Origin: an uncultured Eubacteriales bacterium
GTDB taxonomy: Bacteria > Bacillota > Clostridia > Christensenellales > Aristaeellaceae
Reading direction: 5' to 3'
DNA: 64,000 bases
NCBI GenBank assembly: GCA_900315675.1
Contig: OMZY01000001.1
Span: 186,001 to 250,000, forward strand
Within the stretch, counting starts at the first letter, position 1; each line of letters starts with the position of its first letter. The notes beneath the pieces were generated by a model, which worked only from the letters and a program-made list of their open reading frames with translations, ran no database searches and had not been told where the DNA came from. This document shows, in pieces, positions 33,852 through 42,052 of this stretch. The translations under genes and the position numbers were made by a program.

Positions 33852-36506
33852 ATGGAGAAGAAAATGACCGGTGCTGATATGGAAACACGCTTTAATCCAC
33901 AGGCGATCGAGGCCGATATCTATAAGGCCTGGGAGGAAGCCGGCGCGTTTACCGCACACAGGGTTGAGGGAAAGAAGCCCTTTACCATCGTTATGCCCCC
34001 GCCCAACATTACCGGCCAGCTGCATATGGGCCATGCCATGGACTGTATTATGCAGGACGCTCCGATCCGGTATCACCGGATGAAGGGCGATCCTACGCTG
34101 TGGCTGCCCGGCACGGACCATGCCGCAATCGCCACGGAAGTGAAGATTGTGGAAGCCATGCAGAAGGAAGGCCTGACCAAAGAGGGAATCGGCCGTGAAG
34201 CATTCCTGGAGCGGGCCTGGAACTGGAAGAAAGAATACGGCGGCCGTATCGTGCACCAGCAGCGGAAGATGGGTATCAGCTGTGACTGGACCCGGGAACG
34301 GTTCACCATGGACCAGGGCTGCAGCCGCGCGGTGCGCGAGATGTTTGTCAGCCTGTATGAAAAGGGACTGATCTACCGCGGTAACCGGATGATCAACTGG
34401 TGTCCTGCCTGCCAGAGCGCCATCAGTGACGCAGAAGTGGTATACAAAGATGTGGCCAGCCACCTGTGGCATATCCGCTATCCCGGCGCTGACGGCAGCG
34501 AAGGCGTGGTGGTGGCTACCACCCGTCCCGAAACCATGCTGGGCGATACCGGCGTGGCTGTGAACCCTGCCGATGAGCGGTATACCGACCTGGTGGGCAA
34601 GAACGTGATTCTGCCTATTATGAACAAAGAGATCCCCGTGGTCGCGGATGACTATGTGGAAATGGAATTCGGAACCGGCGCGGTGAAGATGACCCCCGCC
34701 CACGACCCGAATGACTTTGAAGTTGCCCAGCGGCATAACCTGGAGATTATCACGGTGACCAATGATGACGGCACCATGAACGAAAACGCCGGACGTTTTG
34801 CCGGCATGGATCCCATGGAATGCCGGAAGGCTGTTGTGGAAGAACTGGACAAGCTGGGCCTGCTGGTAAAGATCGAGGATTACAGCCATAACGTAGGATT
34901 CTGTTACCGCCACGGTGATACCCCTGTAGAACCCCGGCTGAGCGAACAGTGGTTCGTGAAGATGAAGACCCTGGCCGAACCGGCTATCGCCGCGGTAAGG
35001 GAAGGCCGGACGAAGTTTGTGCCGGAACGGTTCAGCAAGATGTACTATAACTGGATGGAAAACATCCGTGACTGGTGCATCAGCCGCCAGCTGTGGTGGG
35101 GCCACCGGATCCCTGTGTGGTACTGCGATGACTGCGGCGAACAGATTGTGAGCCGGGAAGATCCCACGGTCTGCCCGAAGTGCGGCGGCAAGCTGCGCCA
35201 GGATGAGGACGTGCTGGACACCTGGTTCTCCTCCGCCCTTTGGCCTTTCTCCACGCTGGGCTGGCCGGACAATACCGACGACCTGAAGTATTTCTATCCC
35301 ACCAACATGCTGGTGACGGGCTGGGATATCATCACCTTCTGGGTGTCCAGGATGATGGTTGCCGGTATCGAATGCATGGGTGAGACTCCCTTTGAGACTG
35401 TGCTGATTCACGGCCTGGTCCGGGACGAACAGGGACGGAAGATGTCCAAATCCCTGGGCAACGGTGTGGATCCGCTGGAAGTGATTGAAGAATACGGCGC
35501 TGACGCGCTGCGGTTCAGCCTGGTGATGGGCGTGAGCCCCGGAAATGACACCCGCTACAGCAAGGACAAGGTTGAGTCTGCCCGGAACTTTGCAAACAAG
35601 GTGTGGAACGCCAGCAGGTTCGTGCTGATGAACGTGAGCGAGCGGAAAAGCTTTGATCCCGCAAAGCTGGAAACAGCTGACAAGTGGATCCTGACCCGGC
35701 TGCAGGAAGCGGTGAAGGATATCTCCGAGCATATGGAGGACGGCGACTTCGGTCTGGCTGCCACGAAGGTTTATGATTTCGCCTGGAGCGAGTTCTGCGA
35801 CTGGTATATTGAACTGAGCAAGTCCCGCCTGCTGGGTGAAGAAGGAGAGAGCAAGGAGACGGTGAAAGCCGTGCTGCTCTTCGTGCTGGAGAACCTGCTG
35901 AAGCTGCTGCATCCCTATATGCCCTTCCTGACAGAACAGGTTTACAAGTACCTGCCCGGAACAGAAGGCTTCCTGATGCTCCAGAGCTGGCCGGAATACA
36001 AAAAAGAGTATGTGTTCACGGCGGATGAGGAAAAGATGCAGGGCGTGATGGAAATCATCCGCACGATCCGCAACCTGCGCAGTGAGATGAACGTGGCACC
36101 TTCCAAACGTACGCACCTGATGCTGCTGCCTGCGGAAGGCTGGGCTGATACCCTGAAGGGCGGCGAAGGCTACTTCAAAAAGCTGGCCGGAGCGGAACAG
36201 GTTGAGCTGATCTCCGACCGCAATGACGCCACCGGCAAGAATGTGTCCGCTGTGGTTGCGGCAGGCGAACTTTTCATTCCGCTGGGCGATCTGGTGGACT
36301 TTGAAAAGGAAACCGCGCGGCTGACCAAAGAGCTGGAAAACCTGAAGAAGGAAATGGCCCGCTCCAACGGCATGCTGAACAACCAGGGCTTCCTGGCCAA
36401 AGCACCGGCACAGCTGGTGCAGCAGGAAAAAGATAAGCTTGAAGCTGCCAAGGCCAAAGCGGCCGCACTGGAAAACCGCATTGCGGAACTGAAAGAGAAT
36501 CTATGA
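33852..36506 (+). CDS. valS: Valyl-tRNA synthetase
   Basis: Start at ATG 33852, seven bases after GAGGGAGG; the ATG at 33834 lies before that ribosome site. 884 residues, the usual family length. HIGH-type motif GQLHMGHAMD, editing-domain motif TTRPETMLGDT, KMSKS motif RKMSKSLGNG, anticodon-binding domain and a C-terminal coiled-coil arm (LENLKKEMARS...). It charges tRNA-Val. No T-box leader fits in the roughly 100 bases upstream, unusual for a clostridial synthetase gene. Confidence 0.97.
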   Translation: MEKKMTGADMETRFNPQAIEADIYKAWEEAGAFTAHRVEGKKPFTIVMPPPNITGQLHMGHAMDCIMQDAPIRYHRMKGDPTLWLPGTDHAAIATEVKIVEAMQKEGLTKEGIGREAFLERAWNWKKEYGGRIVHQQRKMGISCDWTRERFTMDQGCSRAVREMFVSLYEKGLIYRGNRMINWCPACQSAISDAEVVYKDVASHLWHIRYPGADGSEGVVVATTRPETMLGDTGVAVNPADERYTDLVGKNVILPIMNKEIPVVADDYVEMEFGTGAVKMTPAHDPNDFEVAQRHNLEIITVTNDDGTMNENAGRFAGMDPMECRKAVVEELDKLGLLVKIEDYSHNVGFCYRHGDTPVEPRLSEQWFVKMKTLAEPAIAAVREGRTKFVPERFSKMYYNWMENIRDWCISRQLWWGHRIPVWYCDDCGEQIVSREDPTVCPKCGGKLRQDEDVLDTWFSSALWPFSTLGWPDNTDDLKYFYPTNMLVTGWDIITFWVSRMMVAGIECMGETPFETVLIHGLVRDEQGRKMSKSLGNGVDPLEVIEEYGADALRFSLVMGVSPGNDTRYSKDKVESARNFANKVWNASRFVLMNVSERKSFDPAKLETADKWILTRLQEAVKDISEHMEDGDFGLAATKVYDFAWSEFCDWYIELSKSRLLGEEGESKETVKAVLLFVLENLLKLLHPYMPFLTEQVYKYLPGTEGFLMLQSWPEYKKEYVFTADEEKMQGVMEIIRTIRNLRSEMNVAPSKRTHLMLLPAEGWADTLKGGEGYFKKLAGAEQVELISDRNDATGKNVSAVVAAGELFIPLGDLVDFEKETARLTKELENLKKEMARSNGMLNNQGFLAKAPAQLVQQEKDKLEAAKAKAAALENRIAELKENL

Positions 36507-37792
36507 GAAACGCCCAAATGGTTATAAACGAAATACACTCCGCCCTGGGGGACGGAGACAAGCAGGGGCTGCGGAATACCGCAGCCCTGCTTGAAACTTT
36601 ACAGGCATGGCCTGTTTGTCCGGTGATCCACGTGGCAGGGACAAACGGCAAGGGAAGCGTATGTGCCATGCTGAACAGCGTGCTGACGGAGGCCGGATAT
36701 AAAACCGGTATGTATACGTCACCCTTTCTGCAGAAATACAATGAACGGATCCGGCTGCGGGGAATTCCTGTTGCGGATGAGCTGCTGATCCGTTATGGAA
36801 ATGAAACGCTGGACGCCGCTGAAAAGCTGAAAAGGGAAAAGAATTATCACGCAACCCCCTTTGAGCTGGGTACAGCTCTGGCTTTCCGGACATTCCGGGG
36901 CGAACAGTGCGACCTGATTATTTCCGAAACAGGTATGGGCGGACGGCTGGATCCTACCAATGCGATCCCGAACCCTGCTGTATGTGCTATAACCGCTATC
37001 GGGATGGATCACATGCAGTATCTTGGCGGTACACTGGCGGAAATTGCGGGCGAAAAAGCGGGGATCATCAAGCAAGGTGTTCCTGTGGTCTGTTATCCGC
37101 CTGATGAAAAGACTGTCCGGGATGTACTGGCTGAAAAGGCCAAAATGGAAAAGGCACCGCTGATCATTCCGGAAAAAGAACTCATTTACATCCGGGAGGC
37201 TGCGGTACGATATACTATTGCGGATTTCCGGACAGGAAAACGCACATGGCAAAAACTGAAGATTGCCCTGCCGGGAAAACACCAGGCAGTAAATGCACTG
37301 GTTGTGCTTCATATTCTGGAGGAACTGGAAAAGCAGGGAATTCATATACCTGAAGCGGCTGTGAAAAGGGGACTGAGCCAAACCTTCTGGCCCGGACGTC
37401 TGGAATGGTACGGAAACATACTGATGGACGGAGCACATAATGCGCAGGGTATCTGCGCCTTCCGCCGTTACACGGATGAACAGCTTGCAGGAAAAAGAAA
37501 GATTCTGCTGACCGGGGTGCTGAAGGAGAAGCTGACAGACGAAATGCTTGCGGGACTGGCGGAAATTGCGGAGGAAGCCGTGACTGTAACCCCGGACAGC
37601 CCGCGTGCGATGAAGGCTGAAGAACTGAACGCATTGCTGGCACAAAAGGGATTGAAGACCAGAACGGCGAACAGTTTGAAGGAAGGGCTGAATACAGCCA
37701 GGGAACTGGCCGGAGAGGAAGGCCTGATTCTGGCGACGGGAAGCCTGTATTTTATCGGTGCGCTGAGAAGCGAACTGGGGCTGAATCCATAA
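36503..37792 (+). CDS. folC: Folylpolyglutamate/dihydrofolate synthase
   Basis: 429 residues. The P-loop VAGTNGKGSVCAML, TSPFLQKYNERIRL, SETGMGGRLDPTNAI, the central HMQYLGGTLAEIAGEKAGIIK and a C-terminal ligase domain (PGRLEWYGNILMDGAHN) are all present. It adds glutamates to folates. The ATG overlaps the valS stop (ATGA); valS-folC is a classic Firmicute pair. Confidence 0.95.
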   Translation: MRNAQMVINEIHSALGDGDKQGLRNTAALLETLQAWPVCPVIHVAGTNGKGSVCAMLNSVLTEAGYKTGMYTSPFLQKYNERIRLRGIPVADELLIRYGNETLDAAEKLKREKNYHATPFELGTALAFRTFRGEQCDLIISETGMGGRLDPTNAIPNPAVCAITAIGMDHMQYLGGTLAEIAGEKAGIIKQGVPVVCYPPDEKTVRDVLAEKAKMEKAPLIIPEKELIYIREAAVRYTIADFRTGKRTWQKLKIALPGKHQAVNALVVLHILEELEKQGIHIPEAAVKRGLSQTFWPGRLEWYGNILMDGAHNAQGICAFRRYTDEQLAGKRKILLTGVLKEKLTDEMLAGLAEIAEEAVTVTPDSPRAMKAEELNALLAQKGLKTRTANSLKEGLNTARELAGEEGLILATGSLYFIGALRSELGLNP

Positions 37793-37796
37793 AGAG

Positions 37797-37885
37797 TAAT
37801 TCAGAATTCAGAGTTTTGAGTGAAGAGCGCAGAGTGTAAAGTGAAGGGTTGCCTTTTGGGCAGTAAAGAGTGCAGAGTTGCCGGG
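37797..37885. repeat. Degenerate intergenic repeat between folC and rsmH
   Basis: Purine-biased low-complexity DNA with imperfect direct repeats such as GCAGAGTGTAAAGTG and GTAAAGAGTGCAGAG, each followed by TTGCC. Read on the reverse strand it gives FTLHSALFTQNSEF-like peptide, a pattern typical of dispersed intergenic repeats that produce spurious ORFs. The block is noncoding; the rsmH ribosome site begins after it. Confidence 0.55.
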
Positions 37886-37923
37886 CTGGCGAATACGTCC
37901 GGCAGAAAGGATGGGGTGCGGCT

Positions 37924-38871
37924 ATGGAGTTTAGGCATGAACCGGTACTGCTGAATGAAGTGCTGGAATGGATGAATGTAAAGCCTGACGGTGTTTACTG
38001 TGACGGAACCCTGGGCGGCGGCGGTCACAGCGGCGCAATCCTGAGAGCCTCCGGCGGAACGGCACGCCTGTACGGAATCGACCGGGATGAAAACGCTATC
38101 CTTGCCGCATCGGAACGACTGAAGGATTATCCGGGCTTCACTGCCATCCGCGGTAATTTTCATGACGCCAGGAAGCTTCTGAAAGAAGCAGGAGCAGAAG
38201 CGCTGGACGGCGCCCTGCTGGACCTGGGAGTATCCAGTCCACAGCTGGATACGGCAGAACGCGGATTCAGCTATCACGAAGACGCACCGCTGGATATGCG
38301 TATGGACCAGCGCCAGACTATGACAGCTGCAGATTTCCTGAACACAGCGGATGAACGGGAAATTATGGAAGTGATCCGGGATTACGGCGAGGAAAAATGG
38401 GCGGCGCGTATCGCACGTATTATCTGTGAACACAGAAACGAAAAACCTTTTGAAACCACATTTGATCTTGTACATGCTGTTGACGCTGCGATTCCGAAGG
38501 CTGTACGCAGGAAAGATGACGGTCATCCGGCCCGGCGGACTTTCCAGGCGGTCCGTATTGCCGTGAATGATGAACTCAAACCGTTGGAACAGGCGTTAAA
38601 GGACCTGACAGACTGTCTGAAACCCGGCGGAAGAATCTGCGTCATTACCTTCCATTCCCTGGAGGACAGGATTGTAAAACGCTGTTTTAAGACACTGGAG
38701 AATCCCTGCATCTGTCCACCGAAGGCCCCGATCTGCACCTGCGGACGGAAACCGGTTGTGAAGGTGCTGGCCGGAGGAGCTGTTGCGCCTTCCGCGGATG
38801 AGGTCGAAAGGAATCCCCGGGCACGCAGCGCCAAGCTGCGGGTAGCGGAGAAGAGAATAACGGAGGCTTAA
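37924..38871 (+). CDS. rsmH: 16S rRNA (cytosine1402-N4)-methyltransferase
   Basis: Start at ATG 37924 (MEFRHEPVLLNEV), the family's usual beginning, rather than 37870, which would lie in the repeat. 315 residues. CDGTLGGGGHSGAIL is the SAM motif; LLDLGVSSPQLD, DAPLDMRMD and ITFHSLEDRIVKR are signature blocks. It methylates the ribosomal P-site with RsmI, encoded immediately downstream (one-base gap). Here it stands outside any division (dcw) cluster. Confidence 0.96.
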   Translation: MEFRHEPVLLNEVLEWMNVKPDGVYCDGTLGGGGHSGAILRASGGTARLYGIDRDENAILAASERLKDYPGFTAIRGNFHDARKLLKEAGAEALDGALLDLGVSSPQLDTAERGFSYHEDAPLDMRMDQRQTMTAADFLNTADEREIMEVIRDYGEEKWAARIARIICEHRNEKPFETTFDLVHAVDAAIPKAVRRKDDGHPARRTFQAVRIAVNDELKPLEQALKDLTDCLKPGGRICVITFHSLEDRIVKRCFKTLENPCICPPKAPICTCGRKPVVKVLAGGAVAPSADEVERNPRARSAKLRVAEKRITEA

Positions 38872-38872
38872 C

Positions 38873-39727
38873 GTGGCTGTTCTGTATGTTGTGGCAACAC
38901 CCATCGGTAATCTTCAGGATCTGTCTCCCCGGGGAACGGAAACCCTGAGAAATGCCGATCTGATTATTGCCGAGGATACCCGGGTGACCATGAAACTGTG
39001 TCAGGTTTTCGGACTGAAAGCTCCGCTGGTCAGCTGCCATCGTCACAGCGAAGACAGCAAGGCAGCCGGGCTTGCACAGAGAATCCTGGAGGAGGATCTG
39101 TCAGCGGCACTGGTTACAGATGCCGGAACTCCCTGCATCTCGGATCCCGGCAGCGAAGTAGTCCGGGAGTGCGCAGAATCGGGTATTCCGGTTATTCCGA
39201 TTCCCGGATGCAGTGCCGGAATCGCCGCTGTTTCCATCAGCGGGTTTGACGCACGGGAGTTCGCTTTCTATGGATTCCTGCCCAGGGAGAAAAAGGATAT
39301 CCGTGCGAAACTGGAAGAGATTGCACGGGGGGTGAAGGTGGCCATTCTGCACGAATCCCCATTCAGAATTACCGAGCTGACGGAGATCATTGCGGAAACC
39401 CTGCCGGAAGCAAGGCTTACGGTATGCTGTGATCTGACAAAACTGCATGAAAAGACCCTCCGGGGGACACCGGAGGAAGTGCTGAAAGCCCTTCAGGCAA
39501 ATGAAAAGACTGAAAAAGGCGAATACTGCGTCGTACTGGATCTGCATAACGTATTCCTGCCCGAACCCGCAACAGAGGCTGCAGAATGGCCGCTGGAAGC
39601 AAAGCTGATCGAAGAAATGAAGCAGGGAAGCACCCTGCGTGAAGCACAGGAAAAGCTGATCAGCAAAGGCGAAAAGAAGAACGCGGTCAAACAGGCCGCA
39701 CTCACACTGAAAAAACTGTTTGAATAA
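38873..39727 (+). CDS. rsmI: 16S rRNA (cytidine1402-2'-O)-methyltransferase
   Basis: GTG start at 38873 with AGGAGG-like GGAGG inside the end of rsmH. 284 residues, tetrapyrrole methylase fold: YVVATPIGNLQDLSPRG, IIAEDTRVT, SCHRHSE, LVTDAGTPCISDPGSEVV and GFLPREKKD. It modifies the same nucleotide (C1402) as RsmH, explaining the coupling. A terminator follows at 39732-39760. Confidence 0.96.
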   Translation: MAVLYVVATPIGNLQDLSPRGTETLRNADLIIAEDTRVTMKLCQVFGLKAPLVSCHRHSEDSKAAGLAQRILEEDLSAALVTDAGTPCISDPGSEVVRECAESGIPVIPIPGCSAGIAAVSISGFDAREFAFYGFLPREKKDIRAKLEEIARGVKVAILHESPFRITELTEIIAETLPEARLTVCCDLTKLHEKTLRGTPEEVLKALQANEKTEKGEYCVVLDLHNVFLPEPATEAAEWPLEAKLIEEMKQGSTLREAQEKLISKGEKKNAVKQAALTLKKLFE

Positions 39728-39731
39728 ATAC

Positions 39732-39764
39732 AAAAGGACCGTCTGTGAGGACGGCCTTTTATTA
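39732..39764 (+). terminator. Terminator of rsmH-rsmI
   Basis: AAAAGG, a bulged A, CCGTC (39739-39743), a short loop and GACGGCCTTTT (39750-39760), then ATTATT. Confidence 0.8.
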
Positions 39765-39775
39765 TTCTATAACGT

Positions 39776-39803
39776 AAAAAGCTGTCCCGTGATCCGGGAC
39801 AGC
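39776..39803 (-). terminator. Terminator of the aquaporin gene
   Basis: GCTGTCCCG (39781-39789) pairs with CGGGACAGC (39795-39803); on the minus strand the stem is followed by TTTTTACG. Confidence 0.85.
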
Positions 39804-39820
39804 CGAGAAAAGAAATCATA

Positions 39821-40470
39821 TTATTTATCAGAATCCAGGAAACGGTAGATAATTGCTGCAAGCGCGCCGCCCACCAGGGGAGCCAGCAGGAATACCCAGA
39901 TTCCGCCGAGGTTTCCGGCAATCAGCGCCGGTCCAAAGGAACGGGCGGGGTTCACGGAAGTGCCGGTGAAGGAGATACCGAGAAGGTGAACCAGAACCAG
40001 TGCACCGCCGATCACCAGGCCGGCAATGTTTCCGTTGGACTCCTTTGAGGTAACACCGAGAATCGCAATTACAAAGACACAGGTGAGGATCACTTCAATG
40101 AGGAAACTGAGCCAGGCATTGCCGTTGTAAAGAGCATTGCAGCCAAGTTTTCCGGCGTCCTGAACGATTGCATTGAGGATCGCGGCACCGGCAATGGCGC
40201 CGAGGAACTGAGCTACAATATAGCCGCAGAAATCCTTAACAGAGATTTTTTGCTGATCAGCATGGCAACGGATACTGCCGGGTTGATATGACAGCCGGAG
40301 ATATTGCCGATGGAATAAGCCATGGCGACGATGACAAGACCAAAGGCAAGGGCAGTACCAATCAGCCCGGAGACTCCCGTGGCGCATATCTGCCCCGCAA
40401 CACCGCAGGCGACCAGCACAAGGACGCAGGTGCCGATGAACTCTGCCAGATACTTCCGCAATTCTTTCAT
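39821..40470 (-). pseudogene. Aquaporin/MIP-family channel gene with one-base frameshift
   Basis: The first part (ATG 40470; MKELRKYLAEFIGTCVLVLV) contains the first NPA box (CHINPAVSV, residues 60-68) but runs to an early stop at 40213. The remainder, in the -1 frame, contains FCGYIVAQFLGAIAG and the second NPA box (TSVNPARSFGPAL) through the last helix. The frames meet at six A residues on the minus strand (40246-40251); a seventh A would give one uninterrupted channel of about 216 residues. Both halves are otherwise well conserved, so the break is recent, a read error, or bypassed by slippage. AGGAGG and a good promoter precede it. The gene would encode a water or small-solute channel. Confidence 0.85.
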
Positions 40471-40515
40471 GTTCTTCTCCTCCTTTTATTCCTATCTGTT
40501 GTGGAATCAACCGGT

Positions 40516-40544
40516 ATTATAGCGCAAGATGATGTGTTTTACAA
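40516..40544 (-). promoter_or_regulatory. Promoter of the aquaporin gene
   Basis: On the minus strand TTGTAA (40539-40544), a 17-base spacer and TATAAT (40516-40521). Confidence 0.75.
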
Positions 40545-40611
40545 GAAGAAAGAAAAACGGCAGGGCAGGAACGCCGTATTTCCGGACGGCTTGCAAAAGC
40601 GGCCCGTTCTC

Positions 40612-40640
40612 TTGTGTTTGCATGCGATATCTGATAAAAT
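40612..40640 (+). promoter_or_regulatory. Candidate promoter of the Mrp/Mbh-like operon
   Basis: TTGTGT (40612-40617), a 17-base spacer and TAAAAT (40635-40640), about 65 bases before the first gene. The DNA here is still of average composition; the GC-rich block starts just after it. Confidence 0.6.
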
Positions 40641-40704
40641 TCATTCTGATACAAGTGAAGCCAGGGGCTTCCGGTATTCAGTTCTGTTGGGGAGAGAAAG
40701 ACGG

Positions 40705-41169
40705 ATGGCGCTCTTGTTTTTTTTGTTCTGGATGGTACTGAACGGGAAGGTTACGTGGGAGACTGCCGCCTTTGGCGCGGCGGTCTGCGCCTTGGCCATG
40801 ACGTTCGCCTGCAGGGCGTGCGGCTGGTCCCTGGACCGTGAGAAACGGCTGTACGCGGCGGCTCCCCGGATCATCGGATACCTGGGCGTCCTGCTGTGGG
40901 AGATCCTGAAGGCCAACCTGAAAACCTTCCGGACGGTATGGGGCAGGGGACCGGATCCGGTCGTCCGGACCATACGCACCGGGCTTGTGACCCGGATGGG
41001 GAAGATGGCGCTGGCCAATTCCATCACCCTGACGCCGGGCACCATTACGCTGAACTGCCGCGGGAACGAGCTGACGGTTCACTGCCTGACGGCGGAGATG
41101 GCGGAAGGCCTGGACGAAAACATATTTGAAGCGAAACTGAAAAGAATCGAGGCGGTGTTGCATGGATGA
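40705..41169 (+). CDS. mnhE: Na+/H+ antiporter subunit E (MnhE/MrpE/MbhA-like)
   Basis: Start at ATG 40705 after GGGGAGAGAAAG; the same frame extends far upstream but that part is unrelated to the family. 154 residues: two N-terminal membrane helices, then the conserved soluble part with ILKANLKTFRTVW, VVRTIRTGL and ANSITLTPGTITLN. MrpE is a small structural subunit of multi-subunit cation/proton antiporters. It is the first gene of ten. Its end overlaps the next gene by eight bases. Confidence 0.9.
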   Translation: MALLFFLFWMVLNGKVTWETAAFGAAVCALAMTFACRACGWSLDREKRLYAAAPRIIGYLGVLLWEILKANLKTFRTVWGRGPDPVVRTIRTGLVTRMGKMALANSITLTPGTITLNCRGNELTVHCLTAEMAEGLDENIFEAKLKRIEAVLHG

Positions 41170-41467
41170 AACCTACGCGCTGCTCATGCAGGGAGCGGTG
41201 ATCCTGCTGGGGCTGTGCCTTGCAGTATGCCTCTTCCGCGCTTTCCGCGGCCCGAAAACGGCAGACCGGGTGGTAGCCGTGAATATGGCGGGTACGGTAA
41301 CGGTTCTGATCATCCTGTTCCTGGCTTTGCTGACGCGGGAAGGCTTTTTGCTGGACGTGGCCATGATCTACGCCCTGCTGAGTTTCTTGGCGGTGATGCT
41401 TCTGTGCCGGATCCTGATCGGCGTTCACCGCGAGCGGTACGGAAAGGGGGCCGGGCGGGATGGCTGA
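41162..41467 (+). CDS. mnhF: Na+/H+ antiporter subunit F (MnhF/MrpF/MbhB-like)
   Basis: 101 residues with three membrane helices; the signature FRGPKTADRVVAVNMAGT and LLDVAMIYALLSFLAV fit MrpF closely. It starts inside the end of mnhE and overlaps mnhG by eight bases, so expression is translationally coupled. It is a membrane structural subunit of the ion-translocating module. Confidence 0.93.
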   Translation: MDETYALLMQGAVILLGLCLAVCLFRAFRGPKTADRVVAVNMAGTVTVLIILFLALLTREGFLLDVAMIYALLSFLAVMLLCRILIGVHRERYGKGAGRDG

Positions 41468-41786
41468 GACCCTGCGGCTGGCCCTGTTCGCCATGCTGAT
41501 GGCGGGCGGGCTGATATTTGAAATTTCGGCGGTTTTCGGGGCCAACCGGTTCCGCTTTTCCCTGAACCGGATGCATCCGGCGGGCATGGGGGATACGCTG
41601 GGACTGCTGCTGATGGCCCTGGCGATGATCGTGTACACCGGGTTTGACTGGATCGCCCTGAAGATCCTGGCGGCCGTTGCGGTCTACTGGATCACGAGCC
41701 CGGTGTGTACACACCTGGTCGGCAAGCTTGTGCGCGAAACGGAAGAAGAGCAGCTGAAAACGGAGGCAAAGGAATGGAAATCCTGA
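41460..41786 (+). CDS. mnhG: Na+/H+ antiporter subunit G (MnhG/MrpG/MbhC-like)
   Basis: 108 residues, three membrane helices, with the MrpG motif FSLNRMHPAGMGDTLGLLLM (family: MHAxGxxDT). The charged C-terminal tail is probably cytoplasmic. It overlaps both neighbours by 8 and 13 bases. Confidence 0.93.
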   Translation: MAETLRLALFAMLMAGGLIFEISAVFGANRFRFSLNRMHPAGMGDTLGLLLMALAMIVYTGFDWIALKILAAVAVYWITSPVCTHLVGKLVRETEEEQLKTEAKEWKS

Positions 41787-42052
41787 ACGTGATCCTGCTG
41801 GCGGTGATCGTGGCCTGCGCGGTGGCGGTCAGCCTGACCCGCGGCCTGCTGAGCGCGGTGATCGTTTTCATGATCCAGGGGCTTGCCATGTCCGTGGTGT
41901 GGGTCCTGCTGCAGGCGCCGGACCTGGCGATTACGGAGGCGGCGGTAGGCACCGGGATTTCCACGGTGCTGATGCTGGCGGCCCTGAAGAAGATCCAGTC
42001 TGTCCAAAGAAAGGAGGAAAGGCGGGATGCCGGCAAACAAAAAGAAGCATGA
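41774..42052 (+). CDS. MbhD-like subunit (DUF4040; C-terminal MrpA piece)
   Basis: Start at ATG 41774 (MEILNVILL) after AAAGGA. 92 residues, three membrane helices, with the signature LLQAPDLAITEAAVGTGIST. This segment is fused to MrpA in true Mrp operons but is a separate gene in membrane-bound hydrogenases (MbhD). The separate form argues for Mbh-type ancestry. It overlaps the next gene by 26 bases. Confidence 0.88.
   Translation: MEILNVILLAVIVACAVAVSLTRGLLSAVIVFMIQGLAMSVVWVLLQAPDLAITEAAVGTGISTVLMLAALKKIQSVQRKEERRDAGKQKEA

Noticed and set aside
37801-38526. Antisense open frame ending in TLHSALFTQNSEF
   Set aside because: It is a shadow of rsmH plus a low-complexity intergenic repeat; no ribosome site.
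40213-40470. Short aquaporin N-terminal frame as an independent small gene
   Set aside because: It carries only the first half of a channel; the second half follows in the -1 frame, so this is one broken gene.
40288-40704. Upstream extension of the mnhE frame
   Set aside because: It runs antisense through the aquaporin gene and its promoter; the ribosome site and family start are at 40705.
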